64,000 nt of DNA from Pirellulimonas nuda (GTDB lineage Bacteria > Planctomycetota > Planctomycetia > Pirellulales > Lacipirellulaceae). A program made the position numbers and the translations under genes. Of the stretch, positions 53,197-63,553 are shown in pieces. Within the stretch, counting starts at the first letter, position 1. Each line of letters starts with the position of its first letter. A model generated the notes under the pieces. The model ran no database searches. It saw only the letters and a program-made list of their open reading frames with translations, and was not told the origin of the DNA. The stretch spans positions 3,844,001 through 3,908,000 of the forward strand of contig NZ_CP036291.1 in NCBI RefSeq assembly GCF_007750855.1, in the 5' to 3' direction.

Positions 53197-53412
53197 CTGG
53201 ACGCATTTCTTCGTAGCTACTGGCGGTTGGTTGGTGTGGCTTGCTATGTGACGGTCTACCCACCAATCCACCTCTGCTTCCGCATACCGCCCGGGTTCAA
53301 AGCATGAAAGTCGGCCGCTCTTCGTCTGCCGACAAGCGGCCTACGGAGGACGGAGCGGACTCTTCCCAACTTCTTGTTTCTCCTGCCGGTGCAATCTGAG
53401 TGTGACAGCGCC

Positions 53413-56400
53413 ATGATGAAGCACAGCCGTCGTATCGCGGCGCTCGTACTCTGCCTGGGTGGGTTGACCGGCGGGGCGGCCGCCCAAGGGTCGGCGCCCA
53501 GTATTATTCATATCTTGGCGGACGACTTGGGCTGGGGCAGCGTGGGGTTCAACAACGGCCTCACGTACATCCAGACGCCGAACCTCGACGCGCTGGCGGC
53601 CGGAGGGATGATCCTCAACCGCTCGTACGCCTCGACGGTCTGCTCGCCCAGCCGCGCCAGCCTGTTGACCGGCGCCCACAACGGGCACGCGATCAACGAC
53701 CGCAACATCAACCTCTTCGCGGGCCTGCGTGCGGAGGATGTCACCACCGGCGAGGTCATGAAGTCTGCGGGCTACAGCACCGCGATGATCGGCAAGCTGG
53801 GCTGGGGGGCGACGGGCGAGCGGGACCTCTTCGGCGACGACCCCCAGCCGACGTTCTATGGCAACGACCCGCAAGGCGATCTGCCCAACAACCAAGGCTA
53901 TGACCGCTTTTACGGCCACCTGAATCACGGCTCTGCCCACGACTACTACTACAGTTGGGTGTGGGAGACCAACGCCAACGGCGATATGGTTCTGACGGCG
54001 AACGACGGGGGACCGGGGGGCGAGCCCGAATACCTCACCGACTTGATCCACCGAGAGTCTGAGCGGTACATCCGCGACATAGCGACGGGCGAGGACCCCT
54101 TCTACCTTCAACTGAACTACACCGCGGTCCACTTCGAATTGACCCACGTGGCCACGGCCCCTGAGTTCCGCAACATCGACGGCGACGTCATCGGCCCGGC
54201 GTGCAGGGGCGTCTATGCGAACGACCCAAACCTCGACGGCATCGAGAAGGACTACGCCGCCACGATCACCCGCATGGACACGTCGGTCGGCGCCATCATC
54301 GAACGGCTCAAGGACCCCAACGGCGACGGGCTCGAGGACGACTCGGTGCTCGACAACACCCTGATCATCTTTACCTCGGACAACGGCGCGGGGCCCGCGG
54401 GGGGGATGGGCGAGAACCGGATCAACACCCCGGAGATCCAGGGCGTGCTGCGCGGCGGCAAACGCGACCTGTACGAGGGGGGCATCCGGATGCCCACGTT
54501 CGCGTATTGGAACGGCACGATCGCCCCGGGCGCCGAATCGGACCTGCTGAACGACCTGGCCGACTTCCAGGCCACCGCGGCCGACCTGGGGGGCGTGCTG
54601 CCGCGCGTCGGCATCGATGGGGTGTCGATCCTCCCGACGCTCACCGGCGAGGGGGAGCAGCGCCTACGCAAGGGCTTGCTGTTTGAGAACGACCAACCCA
54701 GTTGGCTGAGCGAGCCGGACACGGACTGGACGATCATCGTCGGCGACATGAAGCTCATCCGCCGACGCGACGGGGTGAACGAGCTGTACAACCTGGCCAC
54801 GGACGTCGGCGAAGCCAACCCGTTGGACCTGGCGGCCAACGCGGCCCTGGTCGCCGAGCTCGAGGCGCTCGCGTTCGCCGAGGGGGCGGCCAAACCGGAC
54901 GCGTACGGCACTAGCTACCGCGACTGGGTAGGTGGCGACGGCGACCGCGTCACCAACGCGGCGAGCTGGGAGGTCACCTCGGCGGGGGGGCCGGGCGGCA
55001 CGCCCAACGACACCTGGTCCGCGCTGCTTGCAGGCGCGGCCTCTGGCGACGCGACGGCGTTCGCCGACGGACCTATCGAGACGCTGGGCGTCGAGGTGGC
55101 CGGGGTCAATGGCAACACCCAGACACTGATCGTCGAGTCTGGCGGCTCGCTAAGCGGACGCAACGAGGTGCGCGTCAACACGGGGGGACGCGTCGTGCTG
55201 CAGAACGCCGCGCTCCACTCGGCACGCTGGATCGACGTGCTGCCCGGCGGGGAGTTGGCCGGACAGGGCGCCATGAGCGGGAACCTCTACAACCGGGGCG
55301 TCGTAGCGCCGGGTCAGCCGGTCGGCGTCAGCGCCCCGCCTCCTCCGCCCCCGCCCCCGCCCGACGACTTCACCGACGCCCCCGCCACGCTGCTGGCCTT
55401 CAACTTTAGCGGGGCGCAGGACAACAACGCCGGGTCGAGCACGCTTGGTTCTCCGCTCACCCGTACCTCGACGCTCGATCCGTCGCTCGCCGTTGTCCAG
55501 GGGTTTCAGAACGGCTCGGGCGTCGGCTTCCGGGAGCCCAACGGCGGCGGGACCAACAAGGGCAACGAGTGGAACACCAACGGTTTCGAGACGTTCGCGC
55601 TCGACGACGCGATCGCCGCCAACGATTACATGGGGTTCGTCGTCGCGCCGGCGCCAGGCCTGGAGATGCTGCTGGACGAGGTGTCCTTTACCTTCTGGCG
55701 AAACGGGCAGAACGCGCCGTCGGAGTACGCCATCCTTACGAGCATCGACGGGTTCGCCAGCAGCGAAGCGCTCGTCACCACCAGCATTCAACACGCCAAC
55801 CAAGGCGGACCGAACCTGGCGAACCCCGCCACACTAACCGCCGACTACACCGGCGGCGACTGGGTCACTTCACTCGATGTGCGTCTCTACGCCTGGCAGG
55901 ATCGCGACCCTGTCTCCACCGGCCACACCCACTTCGTGGCGGCCAACCTCTCCGGCCACTTCCGCCTCGGCGGGGGCCAGGAGCCGGAACCGGTGCTCAA
56001 CCTCACCGGCGCGCTCGCCCTGGACGGCGATTTCTATCAACTCGCGGGGAGCGAGATCCAGATTGATCTCGGCGGCGTCGACAACACCGACCCGCTGGAC
56101 GAGACCTTCGATCAGCTCAACGTCACCCAGAACGTTACGCTCGCCGGCGCCCTGGCCCTGTCCATCGTCGAGGGCTACACGCCGCAACTGAGCGATGAGA
56201 TCGCCATCATCACCAGCAGCGGCCTGACCGGGCATTTTGAATCCGTCAGCGGGGTCGACGCCGCGTGGGCCGGCCTGGCGCTCGCGGTCCTCTACACCCC
56301 GACCGACGTCCTGGTCCGGGTCGCGCTGATGGGCGACGTCGACTTCGACGGCGTCGTGAACAACGCGGACGTGGCCATCTCGTTAGCCGGCTTCACTGGC

Positions 56401-56823
56401 TCGGGCGTTACCGGCCAGACCTATATCGACGGCGATCTGGACGGTGACGGCGATGTGGACGACGTCGACCTCGATATCCTGTACGCCAACTTCACCGGCG
56501 CCCTGCAAGGCGACTTCAACGGCGACGGCACGGTCGACGCCGCCGACTATACCGTGTGGCGCGACAACCTGGGCGCCGTGGTAGGCGTGCTCCCGGGCGT
56601 CTCTTACGCGAGCGACACCAATGGTACGGTCGACGCCGAAGAGTACGCCGCTTGGAAGACAAATTTCGGCGCCAGCAGCGGCGCCCTCGGCGGTCTGAAC
56701 GCCTCGCCCAACGTTCCCGAGCCGGCCTCGGCGGCCCTGCTGATCGCCTGCATAGCTGGCGGTCTGATGGCCGGGCCGATACGGCGCGAAGCAACGCCCG
56801 GCCGGTCTCCTAGCCGTCCCTGA
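53413..56823 (+). CDS. arylsulfatase-type sulfatase with beta-sandwich, dockerin and PEP-CTERM
   Basis: A 1,136-residue exported protein; ATG 53413 gives M-M-K-H-S-R-R and a signal peptide ending G-A-A-A-Q. The sulfatase core (about residues 30-490) has I-I-H-I-L-A-D-D-L-G-W-G, the formylglycine motif C-S-P-S-R-A-S-L-L-T-G with C77, M-I-G-K-L-G-W-G and I-I-F-T-S-D-N-G-A. Beta-rich spacers with autotransporter-like G-G-S-L-S-G-R-N-E-V follow, then a run of nine prolines, a carbohydrate-binding-like domain (F-S-G-A-Q-D-N-N-A-G-S-S-T), a second beta domain, dockerin repeats (D-V-D-F-D-G-V-V-N, D-L-D-G-D-G-D-V-D, N-G-D-G-T-V-D-A-A) and V-P-E-P-A-S-A with a final helix and arginines. It would desulfate a polysaccharide while held at the surface. 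A formylglycine-generating enzyme is needed elsewhere. Confidence 0.9.
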   Translation: MMKHSRRIAALVLCLGGLTGGAAAQGSAPSIIHILADDLGWGSVGFNNGLTYIQTPNLDALAAGGMILNRSYASTVCSPSRASLLTGAHNGHAINDRNINLFAGLRAEDVTTGEVMKSAGYSTAMIGKLGWGATGERDLFGDDPQPTFYGNDPQGDLPNNQGYDRFYGHLNHGSAHDYYYSWVWETNANGDMVLTANDGGPGGEPEYLTDLIHRESERYIRDIATGEDPFYLQLNYTAVHFELTHVATAPEFRNIDGDVIGPACRGVYANDPNLDGIEKDYAATITRMDTSVGAIIERLKDPNGDGLEDDSVLDNTLIIFTSDNGAGPAGGMGENRINTPEIQGVLRGGKRDLYEGGIRMPTFAYWNGTIAPGAESDLLNDLADFQATAADLGGVLPRVGIDGVSILPTLTGEGEQRLRKGLLFENDQPSWLSEPDTDWTIIVGDMKLIRRRDGVNELYNLATDVGEANPLDLAANAALVAELEALAFAEGAAKPDAYGTSYRDWVGGDGDRVTNAASWEVTSAGGPGGTPNDTWSALLAGAASGDATAFADGPIETLGVEVAGVNGNTQTLIVESGGSLSGRNEVRVNTGGRVVLQNAALHSARWIDVLPGGELAGQGAMSGNLYNRGVVAPGQPVGVSAPPPPPPPPPDDFTDAPATLLAFNFSGAQDNNAGSSTLGSPLTRTSTLDPSLAVVQGFQNGSGVGFREPNGGGTNKGNEWNTNGFETFALDDAIAANDYMGFVVAPAPGLEMLLDEVSFTFWRNGQNAPSEYAILTSIDGFASSEALVTTSIQHANQGGPNLANPATLTADYTGGDWVTSLDVRLYAWQDRDPVSTGHTHFVAANLSGHFRLGGGQEPEPVLNLTGALALDGDFYQLAGSEIQIDLGGVDNTDPLDETFDQLNVTQNVTLAGALALSIVEGYTPQLSDEIAIITSSGLTGHFESVSGVDAAWAGLALAVLYTPTDVLVRVALMGDVDFDGVVNNADVAISLAGFTGSGVTGQTYIDGDLDGDGDVDDVDLDILYANFTGALQGDFNGDGTVDAADYTVWRDNLGAVVGVLPGVSYASDTNGTVDAEEYAAWKTNFGASSGALGGLNASPNVPEPASAALLIACIAGGLMAGPIRREATPGRSPSRP

Positions 56824-57070
56824 GCGGAAGGGCAGCTTGCACACAGACCGCTGTCGCGGGTTAGCGCAGGTTCAGCGTGAGTGGGCCCTGCCATCCACTC
56901 ACCGGGGTACGGCGGCCCCGGCAGAGCCGATGTCGGCTTTCCCCATGGCGCCGACGACTGCCTCTAGGGCCCCGCTTGCTGCGCCGGCCCAGCCAAGAAC
57001 AATAGAGCGTGGCCGATCGGCCTACCTCTTCATCTGATTCCAGCCTCTCGCGCAGGACCGGCTACCCGCC

Positions 57071-59092
57071 ATGCCCCACCGCCGCCCAGCTATGTGTGTG
57101 CTTGTTCTTGCCGCGGCCTGGGCGTGGGGCGCGACGCCGCCGGTCTTCGCGGGGGACCTCGATGTCTTGGGGGACGAGCGCGGGGGCCTCTTGCACCGGT
57201 ACCTGATGGCGGAGCTCGACAGCCGCTTTGAGCAGCAGCGTGCGGAGCGCGAGCAAGCGCTGCGTTCGCCGGCCGCGTTGCGGGCCTATCAGGCGAAGCT
57301 GAAAGCAAGCTTCGCGGCGGCCATCGGCGGGCTGCCCGCCAAGACCCCTTTGAACCCGCTCGTCACCGGGCGGATCGACCGAGGCGTGTACGTCATTGAG
57401 CGGGTGGCGTTCGAGAGCCGCCCGCACCACCACGTCACGGCCAACTTCTACCTGCCGAAGCGTGACGGGCCGGTCCCGGGCGTGTTGGTCCCGTGCGGCC
57501 ACACGCAGAACGGCAAGGCGAGCCCCGCGTACCAGCAGTTGTGCATGTTGCTTGCGCAGCACGGCATCGCCGCGCTCATCGTCGACCCGATCTGTCAGGG
57601 GGAACGCCTGCAGGTGGTCGACTCGGGCCGCGAGCTGCTCCCGCTATCGGCCACCACGGGGCACTCGCTGCTGGACAACGGCTTGATGATGCTGGGGTTG
57701 GATGCGGCTGTTTGGGAGCTCTGGGACAACGTCCGCGCCGTCGACTACCTGGTCATTCGCAAAGAGGTCGACCCCGCCCGGATCGGCCTGACCGGCAACT
57801 CCGGGGGCGGCACGCAGTCGCTCTACCTGATGGCGATGGAACCGCGCATCGGCCCCGCGGCGCCGTCCTGCTTTCTGTGCTCGCAGCAATCGATCCTCCA
57901 CAGCCCCATCGGCGAGCAGGACGGCTGTCAGCAGCTATCGGGCGACACGGCGGGGGGGCTTGAGCATGTCAGCTTCGCCGTCATGCGGGCGCCCCGCCCC
58001 ACGCGGCTGCTTGCCGCCGAGCACGACTTCTTTCCGATCCACGCCACGCGCGAGTCGTTCGGCTACTTGGAACGTGTCTACCAAGTGCTCGACGAGCCGG
58101 AACGCGTCGACCTGTTTGTCGCCGCCGATGAACACGGCTTCAGCAAGCCCCGGCGTGAGGCGGCGGTGCAATGGATGAAGCGCTGGTTGCTGGGGGACGA
58201 CGCCCCCGTGGTCGAACCGGAGTCCGAGGTCTTGCCCGACGAAGAGCTCTACGTCACGGCCACCGGGCAGGCGGTCTCTCACTTTGCCGACGAACAGACC
58301 GTCACAGACGTCTTGCTCGGCAGCGCCGAGCGGCTGGCGCCCCAACGGCAAGACCTCTGGCGGGCGCCGCGCCTCGCCGACCAGCAACAGAAGCTGACAA
58401 AGCTCCTCGGGCTGCGCCCCGTCGGATCGGTCTCTCTAGTCGAGCGTGGGGAGGTCGATCACGACGGACGCCGGATCACGAAAGTGCTTATCGAACGCCC
58501 GCACGAGCCCCCCGTCCCGGGGCTGCTTTTTCTGCCCAGCGACCTAGAAGCAGGCGCAAGGCGCCCCGGTGTGGTCTACGTGCACGGCGACGGCAAGCAG
58601 GCAGACGCGGCGCCGGCAGGGGCGATCGACGCGCTCGCAGATCGGGGCCGGGTAGTGCTGGCGATCGACGTGCGCGGCGTCGGCGAAACCGTTGACTTGG
58701 CCCACCAAAACAAGCGTCGTTACGGGGGCAGCTCGAACTACAGCGCCGGGATGCTGTCGCTCCACCTCGGCAGGCCGCTGCTCGGTCAGCGGGTCGAAGA
58801 CGTGCTGGCGGCCGTCGAGGCGCTGCGGGGGGTCGAGCAGGTCGATCGCGGCCCGATCGATCTGGTAGGGATCGGGGTAGGCGGCCCGGTTGCGTTGCAC
58901 GCCGCGCTGCTGAGCGACCGCGTGGGGCGCGTCTCGACACGCGACGCGATCGACAGCTTCGCCCGGGATGTTGTCGCCCGAGCAGACCAGTACGACCTGA
59001 TCGACCACGTCGTGCCGGGCGCGCTGCATTGGTACGACCTGCCCGACATCCGGCGTGCGCTCGGCGAGCGCTATTCGCCCGAGGCGCCGTGA
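57071..59092 (+). CDS. exported tandem alpha/beta-hydrolase (acetyl-xylan-esterase-like)
   Basis: A 673-residue protein with a signal peptide ending V-F-A-G. The first hydrolase domain has V-L-V-P-C-G-H, D-P-I-C-Q-G-E-R, the nucleophile elbow G-L-T-G-N-S-G-G-G-T, A-A-E-H-D-F-F and the candidate histidine in A-D-E-H-G-F-S-K, all expected for an acetyl-esterase/carbohydrate-esterase. The second domain (from about residue 470) has P-G-L-L-F-L-P-S, V-V-Y-V-H-G-D-G-K and D-V-R-G-V-G-E-T, but the elbow reads L-V-G-I-G-V-G-G-P, with glycine at the serine position, so it is probably inactive. Substrate unknown; deacetylation of a polysaccharide fits the neighbouring sulfatase. Confidence 0.85.
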   Translation: MPHRRPAMCVLVLAAAWAWGATPPVFAGDLDVLGDERGGLLHRYLMAELDSRFEQQRAEREQALRSPAALRAYQAKLKASFAAAIGGLPAKTPLNPLVTGRIDRGVYVIERVAFESRPHHHVTANFYLPKRDGPVPGVLVPCGHTQNGKASPAYQQLCMLLAQHGIAALIVDPICQGERLQVVDSGRELLPLSATTGHSLLDNGLMMLGLDAAVWELWDNVRAVDYLVIRKEVDPARIGLTGNSGGGTQSLYLMAMEPRIGPAAPSCFLCSQQSILHSPIGEQDGCQQLSGDTAGGLEHVSFAVMRAPRPTRLLAAEHDFFPIHATRESFGYLERVYQVLDEPERVDLFVAADEHGFSKPRREAAVQWMKRWLLGDDAPVVEPESEVLPDEELYVTATGQAVSHFADEQTVTDVLLGSAERLAPQRQDLWRAPRLADQQQKLTKLLGLRPVGSVSLVERGEVDHDGRRITKVLIERPHEPPVPGLLFLPSDLEAGARRPGVVYVHGDGKQADAAPAGAIDALADRGRVVLAIDVRGVGETVDLAHQNKRRYGGSSNYSAGMLSLHLGRPLLGQRVEDVLAAVEALRGVEQVDRGPIDLVGIGVGGPVALHAALLSDRVGRVSTRDAIDSFARDVVARADQYDLIDHVVPGALHWYDLPDIRRALGERYSPEAP

Positions 59093-59316
59093 CGCGACGG
59101 CCGGAGGCCCCGGCGACTGACGTATCGCCTGCCGCTCCCCGGCGGCACGGTAGCCGAAACGCGTCCGCTTGCGAGATTCGCTGCAAAAACACCGGGGGAT
59201 TTCTGCCGCGATCCGGCGGGCAGCTCGACTCCGCCGCGGGATTTCAGTAGAACAACACGAGGATTGACGCGGTCCGCGGCAATCGCAACCCACTTATCTG
59301 ACGAGGTGCTGGTCCG

Positions 59317-61992
59317 ATGTGGAACGGCGAACCTTTGAGACGAGATCTTGTTCGCGCCGGCAGCGAGAGCCGCGGTCGATGGCGACCCGCGATTGCCTCG
59401 CTGCTGGGGCTCGCGTTGTTCTGCGCTGGCCCGCTGCTGGCGGCTGACCCGGCAGCCCCGAGCGCTACCGCTTCCGACGGCCAGAGCGGGCCGCTCTCGT
59501 ACGAGTCAGACATCCGCCCGATCTTGAAGGCGCACTGCTTCTACTGCCACGGCGAGGACGAGACGATCGAGGGGGGCGTAGACCTCCGACAGGTGCGACG
59601 GATGATCGCGTCGCACGCGATCGACGAGGCCGATCCGCTGGGATCTTCGCTGCTGAGCATGGTGCAGTCCGGGGCGATGCCGCTAGACGGCAAGCCGCTG
59701 GAACCGCACGACGTCGACCTGATCCGTCGCTGGCTCGCCCAGGGGCATCGGACCGCACGGCCGGAGCCAGAGGAGCTGCCCGACTTCTACATCACCGAAG
59801 AAGAGCAGCAGCACTGGGCGTTCCAGCCGGTGGAGGCCCGGCAGCCCCCGGCCGGCCTGGCCGAGCACCCCGTTGACGCCTTCGTGCAGGAGCGGCTGCG
59901 GACCGTCGGGATCGCTCCCGCCCCGCCGGCCGACCGGGTGACGCTGATCCGCCGCGCCACGCTCGACCTGCTCGGCGTGCCGCCGACCCCCGAGGCGGTC
60001 GACCGGTTCCTGAACGACCAACAGCCCGGCGCTTGGGCCCGGGCCATCGACCGCCTGCTGGACGACCCGGCGTACGGCCCGCGGTGGGGGCGGCATTGGC
60101 TGGACGTGGTTGGCTACGCCGACTCCAACGGCGGGCTGCGAGACTCGCCCCGCGAGCACGCCTGGCACTACCGCGACTACGTCATCGACTCCTACAACAG
60201 CGACAAGCCGTTCAACGAGTTCCTGCTGGAGCAGATTGCCGGAGACGAGCTCGTCGGCGTCGACCAAACCGACGCCGGCAAACCGATCGAAGACGCGACG
60301 CGTTGGGACCCCTTGGCCGCCACCGGGTTCTGGGCGATGCCCCCCGACTCCAGCGCCGACAGCGGCGTTGACGCGGCGGTGGTGCGCGAAGAAGCATTGG
60401 CCGACCGGGTGCGGGTAGTCGGCACGGCGCTGTTGGGGATGACGGTCCAGTGCGCCCAGTGCCACGACCACCGCTTCGATCCGATCTCTCACCGCGACTA
60501 CTTCCGGCTGCGGGCGCTAATCGACCCGGTCTACAACGTGCAGGCCTGGCGGAAGCCCGACCAACGCCTGATCGCCGCCTACACCCCCGAGGAGATCGCC
60601 AGCAATGACGTGATCGAACAGCGGGCGATCAAAGTGGACCAAGAGTGCGAGGCGCTCATCGCGCGCGAGTACGCCAAGTACCTCGAAGAACGCATGGCGC
60701 CCATCAAGGACGAGCGGGTCAAAGAGCAGGTCCGAGTCGCCTGGAACAAGAGCCCGGACAAGCGCAGCGAAGACGAGCAGCGCCTGCTCAAGGAGCACGA
60801 CTGTGATTTTCGGCCGTCCACCCACCTGCGCTCGGTGCCGGGCCGCAAGGAACAAGAAGCACAGCGCGTCGCGCTGCTCGAACAGGCAGAGTCGATCCGC
60901 GCGACCAAGCTCTCCCGTGTGTTCATGGCGGCGACCGAGGTCCCCGGCCAGGTTCCCAAGACGCGTCGGCACCACCGCGGCAACCCCGCCGACCCCCGAG
61001 AAGAGGTGCTCCCCGGCGACCTCACGGTGATCCGCGACCGGCCCAAGCTGCCCGCCAATGACCCGGAGCTCCCGACCACGGGCCGGCGGCTCGCCTACGC
61101 CCGCTGGCTGACCAGCGGCAAGCACCCGCTGGTCGCACGGGTTCTGGTCAACCGGTTCTGGCAGCACCACTTCGGCGCGGGCCTGGTCGCCGCCACGGAC
61201 GACTTCGGCATGCGGACGCCGCGGCCGGCCTACGGCGACCTGCTCGACTACTTGGCGGACCGGTTCGTTCGTGACGGCTGGTCGCTCAAAGAGTTCCATC
61301 GCTTGGTGATGACGTCGCACGTGTACCAACAGTCCGCCACAAACCCGGCCGCGGAGGCGATCGACGCGGGCAACCGGCTGCTGGCGCGTGCCTCGCTGCG
61401 CCGGCTGGAGGCAGAAGCGGTCCGTGACTGTGTGCTGGCCGTCAGCGGACAGCTCGACGGCGCCCTCGGCGGCCGACCGGCGACCGTCGCCCGCGACCCG
61501 CGTGGCGGGATCGTGCTGGGCAAGGAGCTCGTCAACGCCAGCAACAAAGTCGTCCACACCGTCCTGCCGATCGACGACGCGCACCGGCGCAGCGTCTATG
61601 TGCAAGCCATCCGCGAGCGCCCGCTCAGCGTGCTGGCCGCCTTTGACATGCCAACGATGACCCCCAACTGCACACAGCGGGCCGTAACCACGGTCGCCCC
61701 GCAGTCTCTGATGATGTTGAACGACCGTTTTGTCGTCGACGAGAGCGACGCGGCGGCCGACCGCTTGATCGCCGAACACGACGGGTCCGTCCCGGAGCAG
61801 GTCCGCCAGCTATGGCGGCTGGCCTACGGCGCCCCTCCCACCGGCCCGGAGCTCGAAGACGCCGTCGTCTTTGTCGAAGCGCTCGGTCGGCAGCAGGCGT
61901 CGGTTGAATCGGAGCGATCGCCGGAGCGGCGCGCGCTGTCGGCCCTCTGCCAGGTAGTCTTCGCCTCGAACCGGTTCCTCTACATCCCCTGA
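59317..61992 (+). CDS. DUF1549/DUF1553 protein with planctomycete cytochrome C motif (PSCyt1)
   Basis: An 891-residue exported protein. After the signal peptide a haem motif, C-F-Y-C-H (C74, C77, H78), lies in a PSCyt1 domain with I-R-P-I-L-K-A-H. The DUF1549 region has [36 protein letters not shown] and [14 protein letters not shown]. The DUF1553 region has [21 protein letters not shown] and Y-Q-Q-S. The C-Q-C-H pair gives a second potential haem. These proteins are nearly always paired with a DUF1501 gene, as here, and their role is unknown; redox coupling to an extracytoplasmic enzyme is often supposed. Confidence 0.92.
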   Translation: MWNGEPLRRDLVRAGSESRGRWRPAIASLLGLALFCAGPLLAADPAAPSATASDGQSGPLSYESDIRPILKAHCFYCHGEDETIEGGVDLRQVRRMIASHAIDEADPLGSSLLSMVQSGAMPLDGKPLEPHDVDLIRRWLAQGHRTARPEPEELPDFYITEEEQQHWAFQPVEARQPPAGLAEHPVDAFVQERLRTVGIAPAPPADRVTLIRRATLDLLGVPPTPEAVDRFLNDQQPGAWARAIDRLLDDPAYGPRWGRHWLDVVGYADSNGGLRDSPREHAWHYRDYVIDSYNSDKPFNEFLLEQIAGDELVGVDQTDAGKPIEDATRWDPLAATGFWAMPPDSSADSGVDAAVVREEALADRVRVVGTALLGMTVQCAQCHDHRFDPISHRDYFRLRALIDPVYNVQAWRKPDQRLIAAYTPEEIASNDVIEQRAIKVDQECEALIAREYAKYLEERMAPIKDERVKEQVRVAWNKSPDKRSEDEQRLLKEHDCDFRPSTHLRSVPGRKEQEAQRVALLEQAESIRATKLSRVFMAATEVPGQVPKTRRHHRGNPADPREEVLPGDLTVIRDRPKLPANDPELPTTGRRLAYARWLTSGKHPLVARVLVNRFWQHHFGAGLVAATDDFGMRTPRPAYGDLLDYLADRFVRDGWSLKEFHRLVMTSHVYQQSATNPAAEAIDAGNRLLARASLRRLEAEAVRDCVLAVSGQLDGALGGRPATVARDPRGGIVLGKELVNASNKVVHTVLPIDDAHRRSVYVQAIRERPLSVLAAFDMPTMTPNCTQRAVTTVAPQSLMMLNDRFVVDESDAAADRLIAEHDGSVPEQVRQLWRLAYGAPPTGPELEDAVVFVEALGRQQASVESERSPERRALSALCQVVFASNRFLYIP

Positions 61993-61997
61993 ACGCT

Positions 61998-62021
61998 CGC
62001 CCGTCGGCTTGCCGACGGGCG
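61998..62021. terminator. perfect hairpin between DUF1549/1553 and DUF1501 genes
   Basis: CGCCCGTCGGC and GCCGACGGGCG are perfectly complementary around TT, so the real stem is about ten pairs with a four-base loop. It lies in the 62-base gap. No T-run follows; it may attenuate or stabilise the transcript and not end it, because the next gene is its usual partner. Confidence 0.55.
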
Positions 62022-62054
62022 GCGCCGTTCACCCCACCGGCCCCCCCTGCTGCC

Positions 62055-63497
62055 ATGCACCGTCGAACATTCCTCAGCCGGATCTCGGCCGCGTCGATCG
62101 CGCTACCCTGGCTGCTGGAGCGGGACGGGTTGCTGGCCGCCGAGGCGGGCCGCACGCCGGTCAAGCCGGCGTTCGACGCGATCTACGACCTGACGCCCAA
62201 GGCGCCGCCGCACGGCGCCCGTGCGACGGCGATGATCGACTTGTTCCAGTTCGGCGGGCCGAGCCAGATGGACCTGTTTGATCCGAAGCCGCTGCTCACC
62301 AAGCGCCACGCGGAGCGGTTCCCAGGCGAGGTCAGCGTAGGGAACACCGCCGGCAACTCCGGCCTCGTGTTTGGCAGCCCCTGGCGGTTCGGCCGGCACG
62401 GCCAGTGCGGCATGGACGTTTCGGAGTTGCTGCCCGAAACCGCCAAGATCGTCGACGACCTGTGCCACCTGCGGGGGATGCAGTTCGGCACCAACGCGCA
62501 CGACCGCGGCGCCTACCTGGCCAATACCTGTGGCCCGACGCCGGGGCGGCCGGTGCTGGGGAGCTGGCTGACGTTTGCCCTGGGGAGCGAGAACGATTCG
62601 CTGCCGGCCTACGTGTCGTTGACGGCTAAGGGGGGCCTGCCGTACTTGAACGAAGCCAACTGGCACGCGGGCTACCTGCCGAACATCTATCAGGGGACCC
62701 AGGTCCGCAACGCGGAGCCGCGGGTGCTGAACCTCGACCCCCCGCCCCACCTGGCGGGCCAGGCCCAGCAGTCGCAACTGGCCCTGCTGCAGAAGCTCAA
62801 CCAATCCCACTACCAGCAGCACCCCGCCGAGCTCGACCTGCAGGCCCGGATCGCGTCGTACGGGCTCGCGGCCCGCATGCAGCAGAAGGCCAAGGAGGCG
62901 TTCAACCTGGCCGACGAGCCGGAGCACATCCGCAGGCTCTACGGCTTAGACAACCCCGACACCTCCGAGTACGGCGAGCGCTGCTTGATCGCCAGGCGGC
63001 TGGTCGAACGGGGGGTCCGCTTTGTCCAACTGCTGCACGACGGCAACGGCGACATCGACTGGGACAGCCACGGCAGGATCATCAAGGGCCTGCCGCAGGC
63101 CTGCCTGCGGACCGACCGCGGGACCGCCGCGCTGGTGATCGATCTCAAGCAACGCGGGCTGCTCGACACGACCATCGTGCGATGGGGGGGCGAGATGGGG
63201 CGGCTGCCCACCGCCGAAGGGGCGAGCGATCACGCCGCCTGGGGACGCGACCACAACGGCAAGGCGGGGTGCATGTGGATGGCCGGCGGCGGGTTCCGAG
63301 CCGGCCTCATCCACGGCGAAACCGACGAGTGGGGTCACGAGGCGGTCGACGGCATTGTGACCGCCGAAGACTGGCACGCCACGGTCCTCCACCAGTTCGG
63401 CCTCGACCACGAGGCGCTCACCTACAAGGCCGACGGGCAGTCCTACACGCTGACCGACGGCAAGCCGGCCAGGGTGCTGCACGAGTTGTTGGCGTGA
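62055..63497 (+). CDS. DUF1501 family protein
   Basis: A 480-residue protein with a twin-arginine-like start, M-H-R-R-T-F-L-S-R-I-S-A, so it may be exported folded. It has the alkaline-phosphatase-superfamily plan of DUF1501: F-Q-F-G-G-P-S-Q-M-D-L-F-D, L-C-H-L-R-G-M-Q, E-R-C-L-I-A-R-R-L-V-E-R-G-V-R-F-V-Q, D-W-D-S-H-G-R, V-R-W-G-G-E-M-G-R and G-R-D-H-N-G-K. The order with the DUF1549/DUF1553 gene and the hairpin between them is the standard planctomycete arrangement. Function unknown. The left-edge fragment at 1-257 is a paralogue. Confidence 0.92.
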   Translation: MHRRTFLSRISAASIALPWLLERDGLLAAEAGRTPVKPAFDAIYDLTPKAPPHGARATAMIDLFQFGGPSQMDLFDPKPLLTKRHAERFPGEVSVGNTAGNSGLVFGSPWRFGRHGQCGMDVSELLPETAKIVDDLCHLRGMQFGTNAHDRGAYLANTCGPTPGRPVLGSWLTFALGSENDSLPAYVSLTAKGGLPYLNEANWHAGYLPNIYQGTQVRNAEPRVLNLDPPPHLAGQAQQSQLALLQKLNQSHYQQHPAELDLQARIASYGLAARMQQKAKEAFNLADEPEHIRRLYGLDNPDTSEYGERCLIARRLVERGVRFVQLLHDGNGDIDWDSHGRIIKGLPQACLRTDRGTAALVIDLKQRGLLDTTIVRWGGEMGRLPTAEGASDHAAWGRDHNGKAGCMWMAGGGFRAGLIHGETDEWGHEAVDGIVTAEDWHATVLHQFGLDHEALTYKADGQSYTLTDGKPARVLHELLA

Positions 63498-63553
63498 GGG
63501 GCGTTTGTACCGGGAGCGGCAAGCGGCGAACCCGGTCGCGCCGCCCCCCCCGT

